DNA from: Lewinella sp. LCG006
GTDB lineage: Bacteria > Bacteroidota > Bacteroidia > Chitinophagales > Saprospiraceae
Assembly: GCF_040784935.1 (NCBI RefSeq)
Contig: NZ_CP160680.1
Span: forward strand, 434,001-498,000
DNA: 64,000 nucleotides
Direction: 5' to 3'
Both the position numbers and the translations under genes were made by a program. Below, in pieces: positions 36,301-44,142 of this stretch; the first letter of the stretch is position 1; every line of letters begins with the position of its first letter. A model generated the notes under the pieces. The model saw nothing but the letters and a program-made list of their open reading frames with translations, was not told the origin of the DNA and ran no database searches.

Positions 36301-36778
36301 CAAAACCATACTGCTTACTATTGTACCAGCCGTAGGAAAAAGTAAGCCCTAAATCATGGTTCTCTTCTTCGAAGATCAGCTGATTGCCACAGATGTTTTT
36401 GTACAAATTGCGGCTTATTTTATAGGCTCCTTCAAAACGCTCAGAAAATGGCTCCCATAGGAAAGTCTTATGGTCTTTCTCTACCAGAAGTATAGTTTTG
36501 CTGCCGGTAAGCTCGCCACTATCATGGATTTTATCGTCGGTGTAATAAGGGAACAGTGCATTCTCCGGATTTTTGCGTCCAGCTGATAAGCCGCCTTTGC
36601 TAGAAATATAAAGCCAATGGTCGGCATCACTGACCACACTGATAAAAAAGGGCGGCATTTGATCATAATGGCTGATCTTATAATATTCAGTTCCATCGCG
36701 GGTAACGAATTCGCCAGACACCTGGTCATTGGAATAATGTAAGGCTGCCGGGCCGATGTGGATAGTGGGTTTACTCAT
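33320..36778 (-). CDS. Large glycan-phosphorylase-like protein (1152 residues)
   Basis: No exact family recognised. N-terminal 280 residues are beta-rich (MSKPTIHIGPAALHYSNDQV, VVSDADHWLYISSKGGLS), like the super-sandwich of GH94/GH65-type enzymes. The centre has helical stretches with aromatic pairs, e.g. NWRDIFQNWEGLALSYPRFL and DDPWSYIGYWGDHQIIYLL, consistent with an (alpha/alpha)6 barrel. The C-terminus holds YGAFPMDPYSHTPGNAGAQQ and ends in beta structure. No signal peptide, so cytoplasmic. The layout suggests a glycoside phosphorylase or hydrolase acting on an intracellular glycan, but the catalytic acid has not been located. Single gene. Confidence 0.5.
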   Translation of the reverse strand: MSKPTIHIGPAALHYSNDQVSGEFVTRDGTEYYKISHYDQMPPFFISVVSDADHWLYISSKGGLSAGRKNPENALFPYYTDDKIHDSGELTGSKTILLVEKDHKTFLWEPFSERFEGAYKISRNLYKNICGNQLIFEEENHDLGLTFSYGWYNSKQYGFVKKSRLEGHSETTVNVRVLDGMQNLLPYGIDLKMQTERSTLLDAYKKNELLTPSGLGLFLLSSIPVDKAEPSESLQATTVWSTGLEVKTHLLCSRQLHAFRQGHALVNETDIRAERGGYFIEGTLSLKKGERQSWYFVAEINQGPSKVVALADWISGAADLSSVLEADIAAGTAHLTQIVANADGLQLTSDKLLTARHFGNVLFNVMRGGIFDENYLVTKRDLISFVTHYNKAVATQQQAFLQSLPTTFAYSDLIGKAAQQGDAQLHRLCLEYLPLTFSRRHGDPSRPWNRFSIELLEPSGEKKLYYEGNWRDIFQNWEGLALSYPRFLEGMISKFVNASTPDGYNPYRVTRNGIDWEVIEEDDPWSYIGYWGDHQIIYLLKLLELSQAHHPDALTRLLTQPLFAYANVPYRIRSYEKLLADPQDTVDFDHQLEEEIGHRVTAQGADGKLVWNKQGEVFLVNLTEKLLVTLLAKLSNFIPEGGIWLNTQRPEWNDANNALVGSGVSMVTLFYIRRFVTFCQTLFAQSPQDEVSVSTEVAQLLSAIATTFKEHKSHLSASISNQLRRQIVDELGLAGEAYRSQVYAGFSEKNTKLNRTAITSFLSDVLAFTDHTIKANERPDKLYHSYNLMSVKADGGIAIRHLYEMLEGQVAVLSAGVLSTVEVLELLRALRKSDLYRADQHSYILYPDRQLPRFEVKNTIPAAAVEESVLLSQMVAKGDRRLIEQDVRGEYHFNGSFNNQKDIERVLATLTEGEYGDLPQKEAAHILDAFEAVFDHQSFTGRSGTFFGYEGLGSIYWHMVSKLLLAVEENCWQAIKAGEDKDLVKELIEHYYDIRAGLGTHKTPENYGAFPMDPYSHTPGNAGAQQPGMTGQVKEDILSRFGELGVFVEDGRIECRADLLQTSEFLTTPETFTYVDVNGKTQDIKLPKNTLAFTYCQVPFVYQLADKASLKIHTQDGKTFESAGARLNQEWSDKIMDRTGEVVKVEVGLAGI

Positions 36779-36934
36779 GCTTTTCAGGTTGGAAAGTTTA
36801 CAAGTGCTATTTGAGGAGTATCATTAGAAAAATGTACAGCCCAAAAAACTCTCAGACCCGAAGATATAATTTTATGGGTATTTTTTTGAGTGTTGTAGAG
36901 GATGGGTGTTTCTGAAAAGTGGAGGCGTGGCGGT

Positions 36935-36965
36935 TCAATCGTATGATCGCAATGGTACGATCAGG
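36935..36965. repeat. Inverted relative of the 38-bp minisatellite unit
   Basis: TCAATCGTATGATCG and GGTACGATCAGG match the reverse complement of the minisatellite unit at 61980 over about 31 bases, with four or five mismatches. A shorter piece (GGTACGATCAG) lies at about 38861, on the other side of the IS1634 element. Confidence 0.55.
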
Positions 36966-36995
36966 AGTGGGATAAGTCGGAAGTGGGAAGTGGGA

Positions 36996-38755
36996 CGGTC
37001 TTTTCGCGTAAGACGAAAGTGAGTTCACGCCTCCCATGGATGACGATAAATATCTGTTGGCAATCGCATCATCTTAAGCAACCTCAGGTGATGTTCTTCG
37101 ATGCCCTGCAAGTGTACGCTGGCTTTGTGATCATCAGTCATTATGTAGATCATCTGGACGCTTCGGAACGCGCTTAAGACCAGCGATGTGGTAGGTCGCT
37201 CAACTTTGCGGCCGGGATTGCCGGGCACTAGATTGGTAAGATAGCTGTTTTGTTCGCTTTTCAGTGTTTGGCGGATGGTGTATTGCCACAGATTATAGTA
37301 CTGTAGAGCCAGCATTAGTTATGCGCAACATGGCTTGGATGCGATTTTCTTTTTTCAGGAAGATTGGCGTAAGCGAGGTGCATTTGGTCAACAGCAAATG
37401 AAAATGCTGCTCGATACGATACTCCTCCCAGTAACAAAGTACCACCTCGCAAGCCGAGAGTCTATCCGAAGGAGCGTTAGTGGTCATCACGCGCCATCCG
37501 GCCAGTTGCTGTTCGATGTTGTTTTGCTGCTCGTCCAGTGTAAGTTCCACACTGCAAGGTTCGGCCGGGTCCTGAGATAGTGTGATCTTCCAGCTGTATA
37601 GGTGAGCGACTTTGTGCTTGTCCAGTATCTTGTTGATGGTTCGTTCAGCTTCCTCTACCGACTTGATCGTTTTACGACCTCGGTTGCGCGTGAAGCGCAG
37701 TCTGACCTCCTGGCAAGCGGTCTGGCAGCGTTGCTCTAGTTGGGCAACTTGGCGCTTGCGTAGATTCAAGCTACATACCCCGAATAGCCTTTGGGTGTGA
37801 ATCGTGCCGTCAGCGGAGATGATTTCACGTGCGGGCAGCTCTTTAACCAGCGCGATGGCTTGTGAATCCTTACTTCCCGCCGCCTGACGCATTACGCGTT
37901 CGGCGGGCTCTTGTTGTTGCTCAATCCACTCACGGGCTTGCATTAATTCCTCTCGTGAGTATTGCCGTTGAGCCAATGGGCCCAAGTAGTAGTTGCCGCT
38001 GTCAGCAATGAAACACATATTGTACTGATTACACAGCTTGCGGTCTCCCACTACCAGTACTCCTTTGGACTTGAGACCTTGTTCCCAGGCCTGTTCCAAG
38101 GCTGGCACGTAAAGCTTGTCGTCACTGTTTTGCCCTGCTACCACGTTCAGAGCCAGTGGCAGGTTGGCTTTGTCTATAGCCAGTAGCATCAATTTTACCT
38201 GAGGTAGGGCCAAACCCATGGCATTATGCCCCAACTGAAAAATGCCTTCTGTTTCTCGATGACTTTGAGCCGTGGTACTGTCGATACGCACCGTATCAAG
38301 GGGACCTTGATCAGTATCGTTGTCCAGATCGTAAAACCGAATTAGCGATTGGTTATGATCGCGCTGAAAGGACATCCAGCGCTCATCGTCCTTAGACAGG
38401 TAATCCAGCAGACTACCCAAACGGTCATCACTGAGATAAGCAGCCTGAAAATCAGCTTCATCCAAAAGCCAACTCAACGTGCGCTCCAAGCCCAAAGCCC
38501 AGTCTTCTACGTTGTACAGTCGATGATCGTTCTCGCTCAGAATATAGACCAGAAAAGCCTCCAATGTCTTGCCAATACTGGTTCCCTGCCACAAATGATG
38601 AGTAGGATAGTGCTTGTCCACGCGCTGGGACAAACCGGTCGATTGGAGTAGGCGACTAATCGCCGGTAGATCGCCTACAGGCTCTGCTTTGATCAGCATA
38701 CAGTTTTCTTATAAAACGCTTTGCGAACTCACTTTCGTCTTACGCGAAAAGACCG
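36996..38755. mobile_element. IS1634-type insertion sequence
   Basis: About 1760 bp. Perfect 31-bp terminal inverted repeats start CGGTCTTTTCGCGTAAGACG at 36996 and end with the inverse at 38755. Both sides are flanked by TGGGA (36991-36995 and 38756-38760), a 5-base target duplication. It inserted into heptad repeats (AGTGGGA units). It carries one transposase frame broken by a frameshift. Confidence 0.9.
37025..38699 (-). pseudogene. IS1634-family transposase, frameshifted
   Basis: Two overlapping frames. Frame 1 (38699 to 37293, 468 residues) has the IS4-superfamily core: DTVRIDSTTAQSH (first Asp), VLVVGDRKLCNQYN (second Asp) and YWEEYRIEQHFHLLLTKCTS, the Y-R-E-K-like motif. It then ends early. 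Frame 2 (37315 to 37025) begins MLALQYYNLWQYTIRQTL and has PGNPGRKVERPTT, the normal C-terminal tail of this family. A one-base shift near 37307 separates them, with no slippery homopolymer at the junction. So it is most likely inactive. Confidence 0.85.
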
Positions 38756-38824
38756 TGGGAAGTCGGAATTATTAGGTTCACCTAGTGACATGCTCTACTC
38801 TTGGTCTTCGTGTGTCCCACTACT

Positions 38825-38858
38825 TCCGACTTCTGACTTCAGATTTCCGACTTTAACT
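38825..38858. repeat. Heptanucleotide repeat (CTTCCGA type)
   Basis: Seven-base units CTTCCGA, CTTCTGA, CTTCAGA, TTTCCGA in a row. The reverse complement, AGTCGGA-like, matches the units flanking the IS1634 insertion. Confidence 0.6.
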
Positions 38859-38884
38859 CGGGTACGATCAGCTGAAAAAACACC

Positions 38885-39268
38885 TCACAGCACATACCGC
38901 CGAAACAAATCCTCCAACTCCTCCTCTGGTGCTTCGCTGATACCAGGATGAATGCGAGACGTTTGTAAGATCGTACTTCGGGATGCGGATAGCCAGCGAA
39001 AGCGATAAGGCTGCTCCTGCTGACCGATGCTCCCGCCTTGAGTACCGCCTATACATACGGCTTTCCAGGCGGAGAGGTAGCTGTTCAGCATTTCTATATC
39101 CAGCTCTTTGTCGAAGGCGCGCAAGCGGTCTTCATTGATTTGGTACTTGATACCCAGGTACTTTTTTCGCTTGCAAAACACGATGACGCCCACGTTGAGA
39201 AACTCTTCGCGTTCTACCCTGGGCACGACTCGGATGATGGCAAATTCGTAAGGTACTTTATTGAGCAT
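38885..39268 (-). CDS. DUF3037 protein
   Basis: A 127-residue soluble protein with the DUF3037 start YEFAIIRVVPRVEREEFLNV and GVIVFCKRKKYLGIKY. The C-terminal RSTILQTSRIHPGISEAPEE is also typical of the family. Its start lies inside the end of the HipA-like kinase gene (11-base overlap), so the two are translationally coupled. HipA-like/DUF3037 pairs recur in bacteria; the joint role is unknown. Confidence 0.87.
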   Translation of the reverse strand: MLNKVPYEFAIIRVVPRVEREEFLNVGVIVFCKRKKYLGIKYQINEDRLRAFDKELDIEMLNSYLSAWKAVCIGGTQGGSIGQQEQPYRFRWLSASRSTILQTSRIHPGISEAPEEELEDLFRRYVL

Positions 39269-40037
39269 CAGCAGCTTCTTTGGCTAAAGCGTCAAGCTTA
39301 GCAATTCGAGAATTCAGATACGCCGCGTAAGCCACTCTTTTTTCTGCTGGCAGCAAACCACTCCCCTCTTCCTCCAACCAGTCTTCTGGAATATTGGCGA
39401 TGATCTCGGTAATGACCTGTTCATTCACCAACGATTGAATTTCAGCTGCTGCTTCCGATAAGTTGGTCGCTCGTGCCAAGAGAACATGGTCTTTGATATT
39501 TGGAAAAGTACGATTCAGGTGGTTTTCCCAGCTGCCCCAATTGTGATGAAAATAAAGGCTGGCCCCGTGGTCAATCAACCACAACTCCTTGTTCCAATTC
39601 AGTAGATTGGTATTCTTGGGCGTCCGGTCGATGTTGATGATCATGCTATCCAGAAGGACGACTTTGGCCGCCGTTGCGGCATCCGCTTCGGACACCAGCG
39701 GGTCGTAGGTGATGGCACCAGAAAGGAAATGCATCCCCAGGTTGAGACCTACACTAAACTTGAGCAGGTCTTGTATTTCTTCATCTGGCTCCGTCTGACT
39801 GAAGGAGTTATCCAGGTTCATAAACACCAGTTCGGGCACCTTCAAACCCATCGCCCGGGCAAGCTCTCCACCAATAAACTCGGCCACCAGGGCTTTCTTG
39901 CCCTGCCCTGCTCCACGAAATTTCAGGACGTAGAGAAAATCATCGTCCGCCTTGACAATAGCAGGCAGTGAGCCCCCTTCTCGCAGCGGCTGCAAGTATT
40001 GGACGACATCGACCGTGCGGATTTCTAGCTTTTTCAT
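39258..40037 (-). CDS. HipA-like kinase family protein
   Basis: ATG 40037 (MKKLEIRTVDVVQYLQ) gives 259 residues; the frame extends to 40133 but that part has no family signal. A HipA_2-type kinase fold: VKADDDFLYVLKFRGAGQGK (ATP-contact Lys region), SMIINIDRTPKNTNLL (catalytic Asp and Asn) and KELWLIDHGASLYFHH (Mg-binding Asp, DHG in place of DFG). HipA toxins phosphorylate tRNA synthetases in other bacteria; this shorter family's target is unknown. Overlaps the DUF3037 gene. Confidence 0.82.
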   Translation of the reverse strand: MKKLEIRTVDVVQYLQPLREGGSLPAIVKADDDFLYVLKFRGAGQGKKALVAEFIGGELARAMGLKVPELVFMNLDNSFSQTEPDEEIQDLLKFSVGLNLGMHFLSGAITYDPLVSEADAATAAKVVLLDSMIINIDRTPKNTNLLNWNKELWLIDHGASLYFHHNWGSWENHLNRTFPNIKDHVLLARATNLSEAAAEIQSLVNEQVITEIIANIPEDWLEEEGSGLLPAEKRVAYAAYLNSRIAKLDALAKEAADAQ

Positions 40038-40477
40038 AGTCGCTAAGATAGAAAAAGATGTGGGGTGTTTTGTTTCATGTATCCAATGCCTTTTTTGCCT
40101 CAAAAAACCAGCCCTCCAAATACCTCCTGCCACGGATCGCGGGCCAGCAAGGTATAAAAGAAAAACCCTCCTACTAAGTTGGTTCTTGGCCTAATATAGC
40201 GGATTTTGTTATTTTGTGTGATGACAGATCACGAATTATTCGCAGCAGCATTATCTCTGATGGAAGTGCTCTTTATGTTGCCAAATAAGAGGATCGTCTT
40301 CATTCCTTAAAAGCAGACGGTACAGAAGAAATATTGACCATACAAGACCGAGGAAATCGCCCCTTTGTCTCTCAAAAAAAGACTAACTTCACCTACCGCT
40401 TGACCAGAATTTCTTGAAAACTACTTGCGCATTTTCTGACCATTTGTCCAACCACTTGCTTATCAAACAGTAATATT
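40038..40477. other. Non-coding gap, divergent between HipA-like and barrel genes
   Basis: About 440 bases. No complete gene. A 29-codon open frame begins ATGACAGATCACGAATTATT at 40221 and stops at about 40310; further downstream, about 40311-40428, an unrelated short open stretch ends at TGA. Both look like remnants of a decayed gene. I could not name the source. Confidence 0.35.
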
Positions 40478-41317
40478 ATGAAGGTTTTATTTCGTTCTAC
40501 TGTGCTGCTACTGCTGCTTGGCCTTTCTGGCTACACGGCGGCTCAAGCAGATGGCTCATCACGTCCATGGGCTGCTTTCTCGAAGGAGGTTTCGGTGGCT
40601 ACCGGTATCAGTGGGTTCGGCACTTCCCAATCGTTGTGGGGCTATTCAGAGCATGCCGTCACCAAAAGCAGGTTTGTCAATATCGACATGGGCATGTCTT
40701 ATCCCATCAAAGGGCGTTTTTTTGTGCACACGGGCCTTGGCTTGGGCTATACTGCCGTCAACGCCTTTAGCGACAGAGGATATCGGCTCAGTGGCAACAT
40801 TTTAGTTGACAGAGGAAGGACAGAACGATCCACGGCAGCAAAATACATGGATGTAATCGTCCCCCTCCTGGGAGGTATGCAAGTCGGGAAGCACAAAAAA
40901 ATAAATATTTCGCTAGGTGCTACCTTCAGTTACCGTGCAGCCGAACAGATGAAGGTAGAAGGCGTCGTGTACCAATACTATTCGTCCATTGCTCTGGGCA
41001 CAGAAGATGTAGGCCAAATAGGGAATGGCCCACCTCCTTCTGATGATCCATTCATTTTTACAGGAATACCGACCAACTGGGAACCCTGGAATGAATCACC
41101 CGCGTCCGCAGCCCCGTATAGTTATGAAGCAGAACTCCCCACTTCCCGCTTCCAAGTTGCAGCTACCAGCAAGGTCAGCTACGCACTTCCCTTCAAAAAG
41201 GGGCTCAAAGGTACCAGCATAGGCATCCAAGGACTGTGGTACCTCACGGAATACAATATCGGGGACGGACAACTGGCCCGCTACCGGGTACAGGTGGTGG
41301 TGGGTAGGCAATTTTAG
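40478..41317 (+). CDS. Outer-membrane beta-barrel protein
   Basis: A 279-residue protein with a signal peptide (MKVLFRSTVLLLLLGLSGY, cleavage near AAQA). The mature region is made of amphipathic strands with frequent Tyr/Gly/Ser and ends in FRVQVVVGRQF-like RYRVQVVVGRQF, closing with the aromatic C-terminal residue normal for outer-membrane barrels. No known family; it resembles the porin-like OMPs of Bacteroidota. Followed closely by convergent genes. Confidence 0.72.
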   Translation: MKVLFRSTVLLLLLGLSGYTAAQADGSSRPWAAFSKEVSVATGISGFGTSQSLWGYSEHAVTKSRFVNIDMGMSYPIKGRFFVHTGLGLGYTAVNAFSDRGYRLSGNILVDRGRTERSTAAKYMDVIVPLLGGMQVGKHKKINISLGATFSYRAAEQMKVEGVVYQYYSSIALGTEDVGQIGNGPPPSDDPFIFTGIPTNWEPWNESPASAAPYSYEAELPTSRFQVAATSKVSYALPFKKGLKGTSIGIQGLWYLTEYNIGDGQLARYRVQVVVGRQF

Positions 41318-41499
41318 AAAATGGTGATAGTGTCCAAAAAAACTATACGAACGCCAGTCCCAAAGTACCCGCCACCAACAAAGAAGAAAGGGAAATGCAC
41401 GACCGAAAATACCGTGGCCGTCACCAGTATTACCACCCAGAGGACAATTTTGGGTTGTTCTAAATCGCGCAGGTTTTTATCGATTAGTCCTACAGTCAA
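41314..41499 (-). CDS. Possible small membrane protein
   Basis: A 61-residue frame 3 bases after the stop at 41503, so it would continue the operon of the two genes upstream. The central helix KIVLWVVILVTATVFSVVHF is strongly hydrophobic and the motif FSVVHFPFF resembles the F-x-x-x-H of CPBP-type membrane proteases. It may be a truncated member or a chance frame; four bases overlap the stop of the convergent barrel gene. Confidence 0.3.
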   Translation of the reverse strand: MTVGLIDKNLRDLEQPKIVLWVVILVTATVFSVVHFPFFFVGGGYFGTGVRIVFLDTITIF

Positions 41500-41502
41500 A
41501 AC

Positions 41503-41730
41503 TTAAGCTGCTTGATCTTCGTGAATAACCCGAATGTGATGTGGATTTAACAAACTGTTTAACTCCTCTATGAATTCAGCTCTTCTATCTATGTATTGCT
41601 GAGATTCTAATGCATGTGCACCATGCTCTTTATGTAATGCCAAGAGGTTATCCAACAGAATTACTTCTTCGATAAGCTCACTTATACGGACGGCTTTGTC
41701 TGCTACTTCTTCTATTCCTGCTTGGCTCAT
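41503..41730 (-). CDS. Small helical partner of the nucleotidyltransferase-fold gene
   Basis: A 75-residue, all-helical, acidic protein (MSQAGIEEVADKAVRISELI, then LLDNLLALHKEHGAHALES). It overlaps the upstream nucleotidyltransferase-fold gene by four bases (ATGA). Size, charge and overlap fit an antitoxin, toxin or HEPN-like partner, but none of their motifs (e.g. R-x-4-H) is clear. Function unknown. Confidence 0.5.
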   Translation of the reverse strand: MSQAGIEEVADKAVRISELIEEVILLDNLLALHKEHGAHALESQQYIDRRAEFIEELNSLLNPHHIRVIHEDQAA

Positions 41731-42224
41731 AAGGCAATTCTTTGATGAATTATTTGCACATAACCTCTTCTAAAACGTTTTCCTGCTCTGTTTTTCCTAG
41801 TCTGGGTAAATTGATTATCCCAATATACCAAGTTTCCATGATAGAGAGGATATTTTTCATGCTCTTCTGGATAGGAAGATACAATATACGCATCAACTCC
41901 GTAAACGGACTTCGCGCTCTTTCTAAACTTCCTTTCTATCAACTCTGATTTCTCCTCGAAAGTTTCTGAAGGAATAATCGTCACTACATCAATGTCCCGA
42001 GGATTCAGTTTATTACTGCTAAAACTACCTCCAATCCACTGAATAATAGCTGTAGTGATTTCTTCCCTGAAATCCTTCGTATACCTCAGATAACCATTAT
42101 ATAGCTTTTCTCGCGTTTCACTTTTTGGAAATGCTTCAACAAAGTGCTCCCTAAACTCTTCAAGGCTTAATTCTTGTCTCTCGGGCGGATCTATATATCC
42201 CCTGTCAGTGTACTTTATTGGCAT
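41727..42224 (-). CDS. DUF6932-like nucleotidyltransferase-fold protein
   Basis: A 165-residue protein. The segment IIQWIGGSFSSNKLNPRDIDVVTI shows the polymerase-beta-type G-S-F/S ... D-x-D layout: GGSFSS then PRDIDVV. That is the MNT-type active site, with the second acidic strand AYIVSSYP not clearly acidic. It resembles DUF6932-like proteins that occur beside small partners in defence and toxin-antitoxin neighbourhoods. The family call is by memory of pattern, so moderate. Confidence 0.55.
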   Translation of the reverse strand: MPIKYTDRGYIDPPERQELSLEEFREHFVEAFPKSETREKLYNGYLRYTKDFREEITTAIIQWIGGSFSSNKLNPRDIDVVTIIPSETFEEKSELIERKFRKSAKSVYGVDAYIVSSYPEEHEKYPLYHGNLVYWDNQFTQTRKNRAGKRFRRGYVQIIHQRIAL

Positions 42225-42319
42225 ATTGAATTACTTTAATACCATGTAAAATGGATAAGTATCTCGCTTTTATCTGAAGTACTCTACCTAATTGTCAATC
42301 TAGCCTTTACGCAAAAGCC

Positions 42320-43447
42320 CTACCCCGCAAAAATGCTCCGCGTCGCAGCACACAGCTTTTCGACCTGCTCTACCGTCCCCATACTCACGCGGCACCAGTC
42401 GGTAAGTGGAGGGAAGGAGCGACCCACCAGGAGGCCTTCTTTGCGATAAGCGGCTTGTACCTCGCTGATCGGGCGCCCTGCATGAAAGAAGACAAAATTA
42501 CAGGCCGAGGGCACGTAATTCAGGCTTAGGTCATCCAGCGTGGTGGTCATCATTTTTCGGGCGATCCGGTTTTTTTCTATGCTGAAATCATAGAAGGCTT
42601 CATCTTCCAGGGCCGCTTTAGCTGCTGCAATGGCAAGAACATTAGGCCCGGCTACCGTCTTCTTGTCGAGGCGTTCAATAATATCCGGGCGGGCAATCAG
42701 GTAACCAATGCGAATGCCGGCCAGGCCAAATACCTTGGAAAAGGTACGAGCTACGATCACATTTTTATCCTCTTGTACCAGCTTGATCATGGTGGGATAA
42801 TTGGGGTCTTCGATGTAGTCGAAGTAGGCCTCATCCGCAAAGACTACCGTACGATCGGCGACTGCATCACAAAAGTCGGCCAAAGGCTTGGCTGGCTGTA
42901 GCGCACTGGTGGGGTTGTTGGGGTTGCAGACGTAGACCAAGCGGGTGGACTGGGTGATTCTTCCCTCCATCGCTTCCAAATCGTGCACCATATCTTTGGT
43001 CACGGGTACTTTATGGATGTAAGTACCGAATTGCGCCGCATAATTTTGCAAGGCCAAAAACACCGGATCAGCAGCCACTATATTACTACCTTCCCCACCA
43101 TAAACGATACCAGCGATCTTGAGCCCCTCCGTAGATCCGGCAGTCAGTAAGATATGGTCTTTGGTAACGCCATGCTTCTTGGCCAGCAGCTCTACCAATT
43201 CAGTGTAATAGGAGAATGGATAACGACATACATTATCAAAAGCATCGGTCATGGCTTGCCGAACTTTAGGAGATGGGCCGTAGGGATTTTCGTTGGCGTT
43301 CAGCCGAATCATCAGGTCTGAATCGAGCGAATTGCGACCAAAAGTGTTATCCACAGACTTAGTTGCTCCTAACGGCGCTCCCATCAAAGTAGCTGTTCCG
43401 GCCATGCCCAAGATACTGAGCCAATCTCTTCTAGTGATGCTTTTCAT
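42320..43447 (-). CDS. Exported class I/II aminotransferase (HisC-like)
   Basis: A 375-residue PLP enzyme, similar in length to HisC (about 350). The N-terminus is a twin-arginine signal, SITRRDWLSILGMAGTATLM, followed by an Ala/Gly cleavage-like region. The catalytic domain has LNANENPYGPSPKVRQAM, TAGSTEGLKIAGIVYGG, VCNPNNPTSALQ, FADEAYFDYI and RTFSKVFGLAGIRIGYL with the PLP-binding Lys. All fold-type I motifs are present. A Tat-exported HisC-like enzyme would work outside the cytoplasm, so histidine synthesis is unlikely. Substrate unknown. Confidence 0.87.
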   Translation of the reverse strand: MKSITRRDWLSILGMAGTATLMGAPLGATKSVDNTFGRNSLDSDLMIRLNANENPYGPSPKVRQAMTDAFDNVCRYPFSYYTELVELLAKKHGVTKDHILLTAGSTEGLKIAGIVYGGEGSNIVAADPVFLALQNYAAQFGTYIHKVPVTKDMVHDLEAMEGRITQSTRLVYVCNPNNPTSALQPAKPLADFCDAVADRTVVFADEAYFDYIEDPNYPTMIKLVQEDKNVIVARTFSKVFGLAGIRIGYLIARPDIIERLDKKTVAGPNVLAIAAAKAALEDEAFYDFSIEKNRIARKMMTTTLDDLSLNYVPSACNFVFFHAGRPISEVQAAYRKEGLLVGRSFPPLTDWCRVSMGTVEQVEKLCAATRSIFAG

Positions 43448-43545
43448 AATGGCTTATGCTTTTGTTTGCTCTCCAAGATACAAAATAGAAAACCTTCAAT
43501 CGGTTCTGAATTATAAATCCGAACGACGAGCGGCAGCCTCCCCCC

Positions 43546-43553
43546 TATCTTTG
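43546..43553 (+). promoter_or_regulatory. -7 box TATCTTTG of the sigma factor gene
   Basis: Matches TAnnTTTG, 43 bases before the ATG at 43597. No clear -33 box is seen. Confidence 0.4.
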
Positions 43554-43596
43554 TGTCATACTTTTTCACTACTAGTCAATATAAACATCCTTCATC

Positions 43597-44139
43597 ATGA
43601 AATCTTCAGATAATACCGACCTTCTTCTTCGTTTTAAGCATGGCGAACAGTCTGCTGTTAAGCAAGTTTTTCACGACTACTACCCATTGATGTGTCAAAA
43701 TATTTTTCGGATTATCCAAGATAAAGAAACCGCCGAAGATTTGGCCCAAAATGTCTTCATTCGTGCTTGGCGCAAACGCGAACAATTGGCCATCACAACT
43801 TCACTCCCCGGCTACCTCCGGAAGATGGCCATTAATGAAGCCCTTTATTATTTGCGGCGCCAATCAGAGCGCAGGAGTATCCTTGAACGGCAACAACCCA
43901 GCGTGAGTGCTGCACCTACGACGCCCTTAGAGGAAGTAATGCGGAATGAAACAGCGAGCCAAATAGTAGCCACCATCCAGCAGTTGCCCCCTCGCTGCCG
44001 TACAATCTTTACCCTTAATCGGGAACAAGGACTCAGCTACCGGGAAATTGCCGAACGCTTGGATATTCGCCCAAAGACCGTAGAAAACCAAATCGCTAAA
44101 GCTTTGCGTATTTTGCGACATTCCCTGCAAGCGGCTTAG
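43597..44139 (+). CDS. ECF-type RNA polymerase sigma factor
   Basis: A 180-residue sigma-70 family protein. Region 2 (KQVFHDYYPLMCQNIFRIIQ, ETAEDLAQNVFIRAWRKREQ) contacts the -10 region; region 4 (IQQLPPRCRTIFTLNREQGL, YREIAERLDIRPKTVENQIA) is the -35-binding helix-turn-helix. Bacteroidota ECF factors of this type usually sit beside a FecR-type anti-sigma gene; none is next to it. A MITE begins 10 bases after its stop, with an IS1182-type element inside, so any downstream partner would be cut off. A -7 box TATCTTTG is at 43546. Confidence 0.92.
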   Translation: MKSSDNTDLLLRFKHGEQSAVKQVFHDYYPLMCQNIFRIIQDKETAEDLAQNVFIRAWRKREQLAITTSLPGYLRKMAINEALYYLRRQSERRSILERQQPSVSAAPTTPLEEVMRNETASQIVATIQQLPPRCRTIFTLNREQGLSYREIAERLDIRPKTVENQIAKALRILRHSLQAA

Positions 44140-44142
44140 TTT

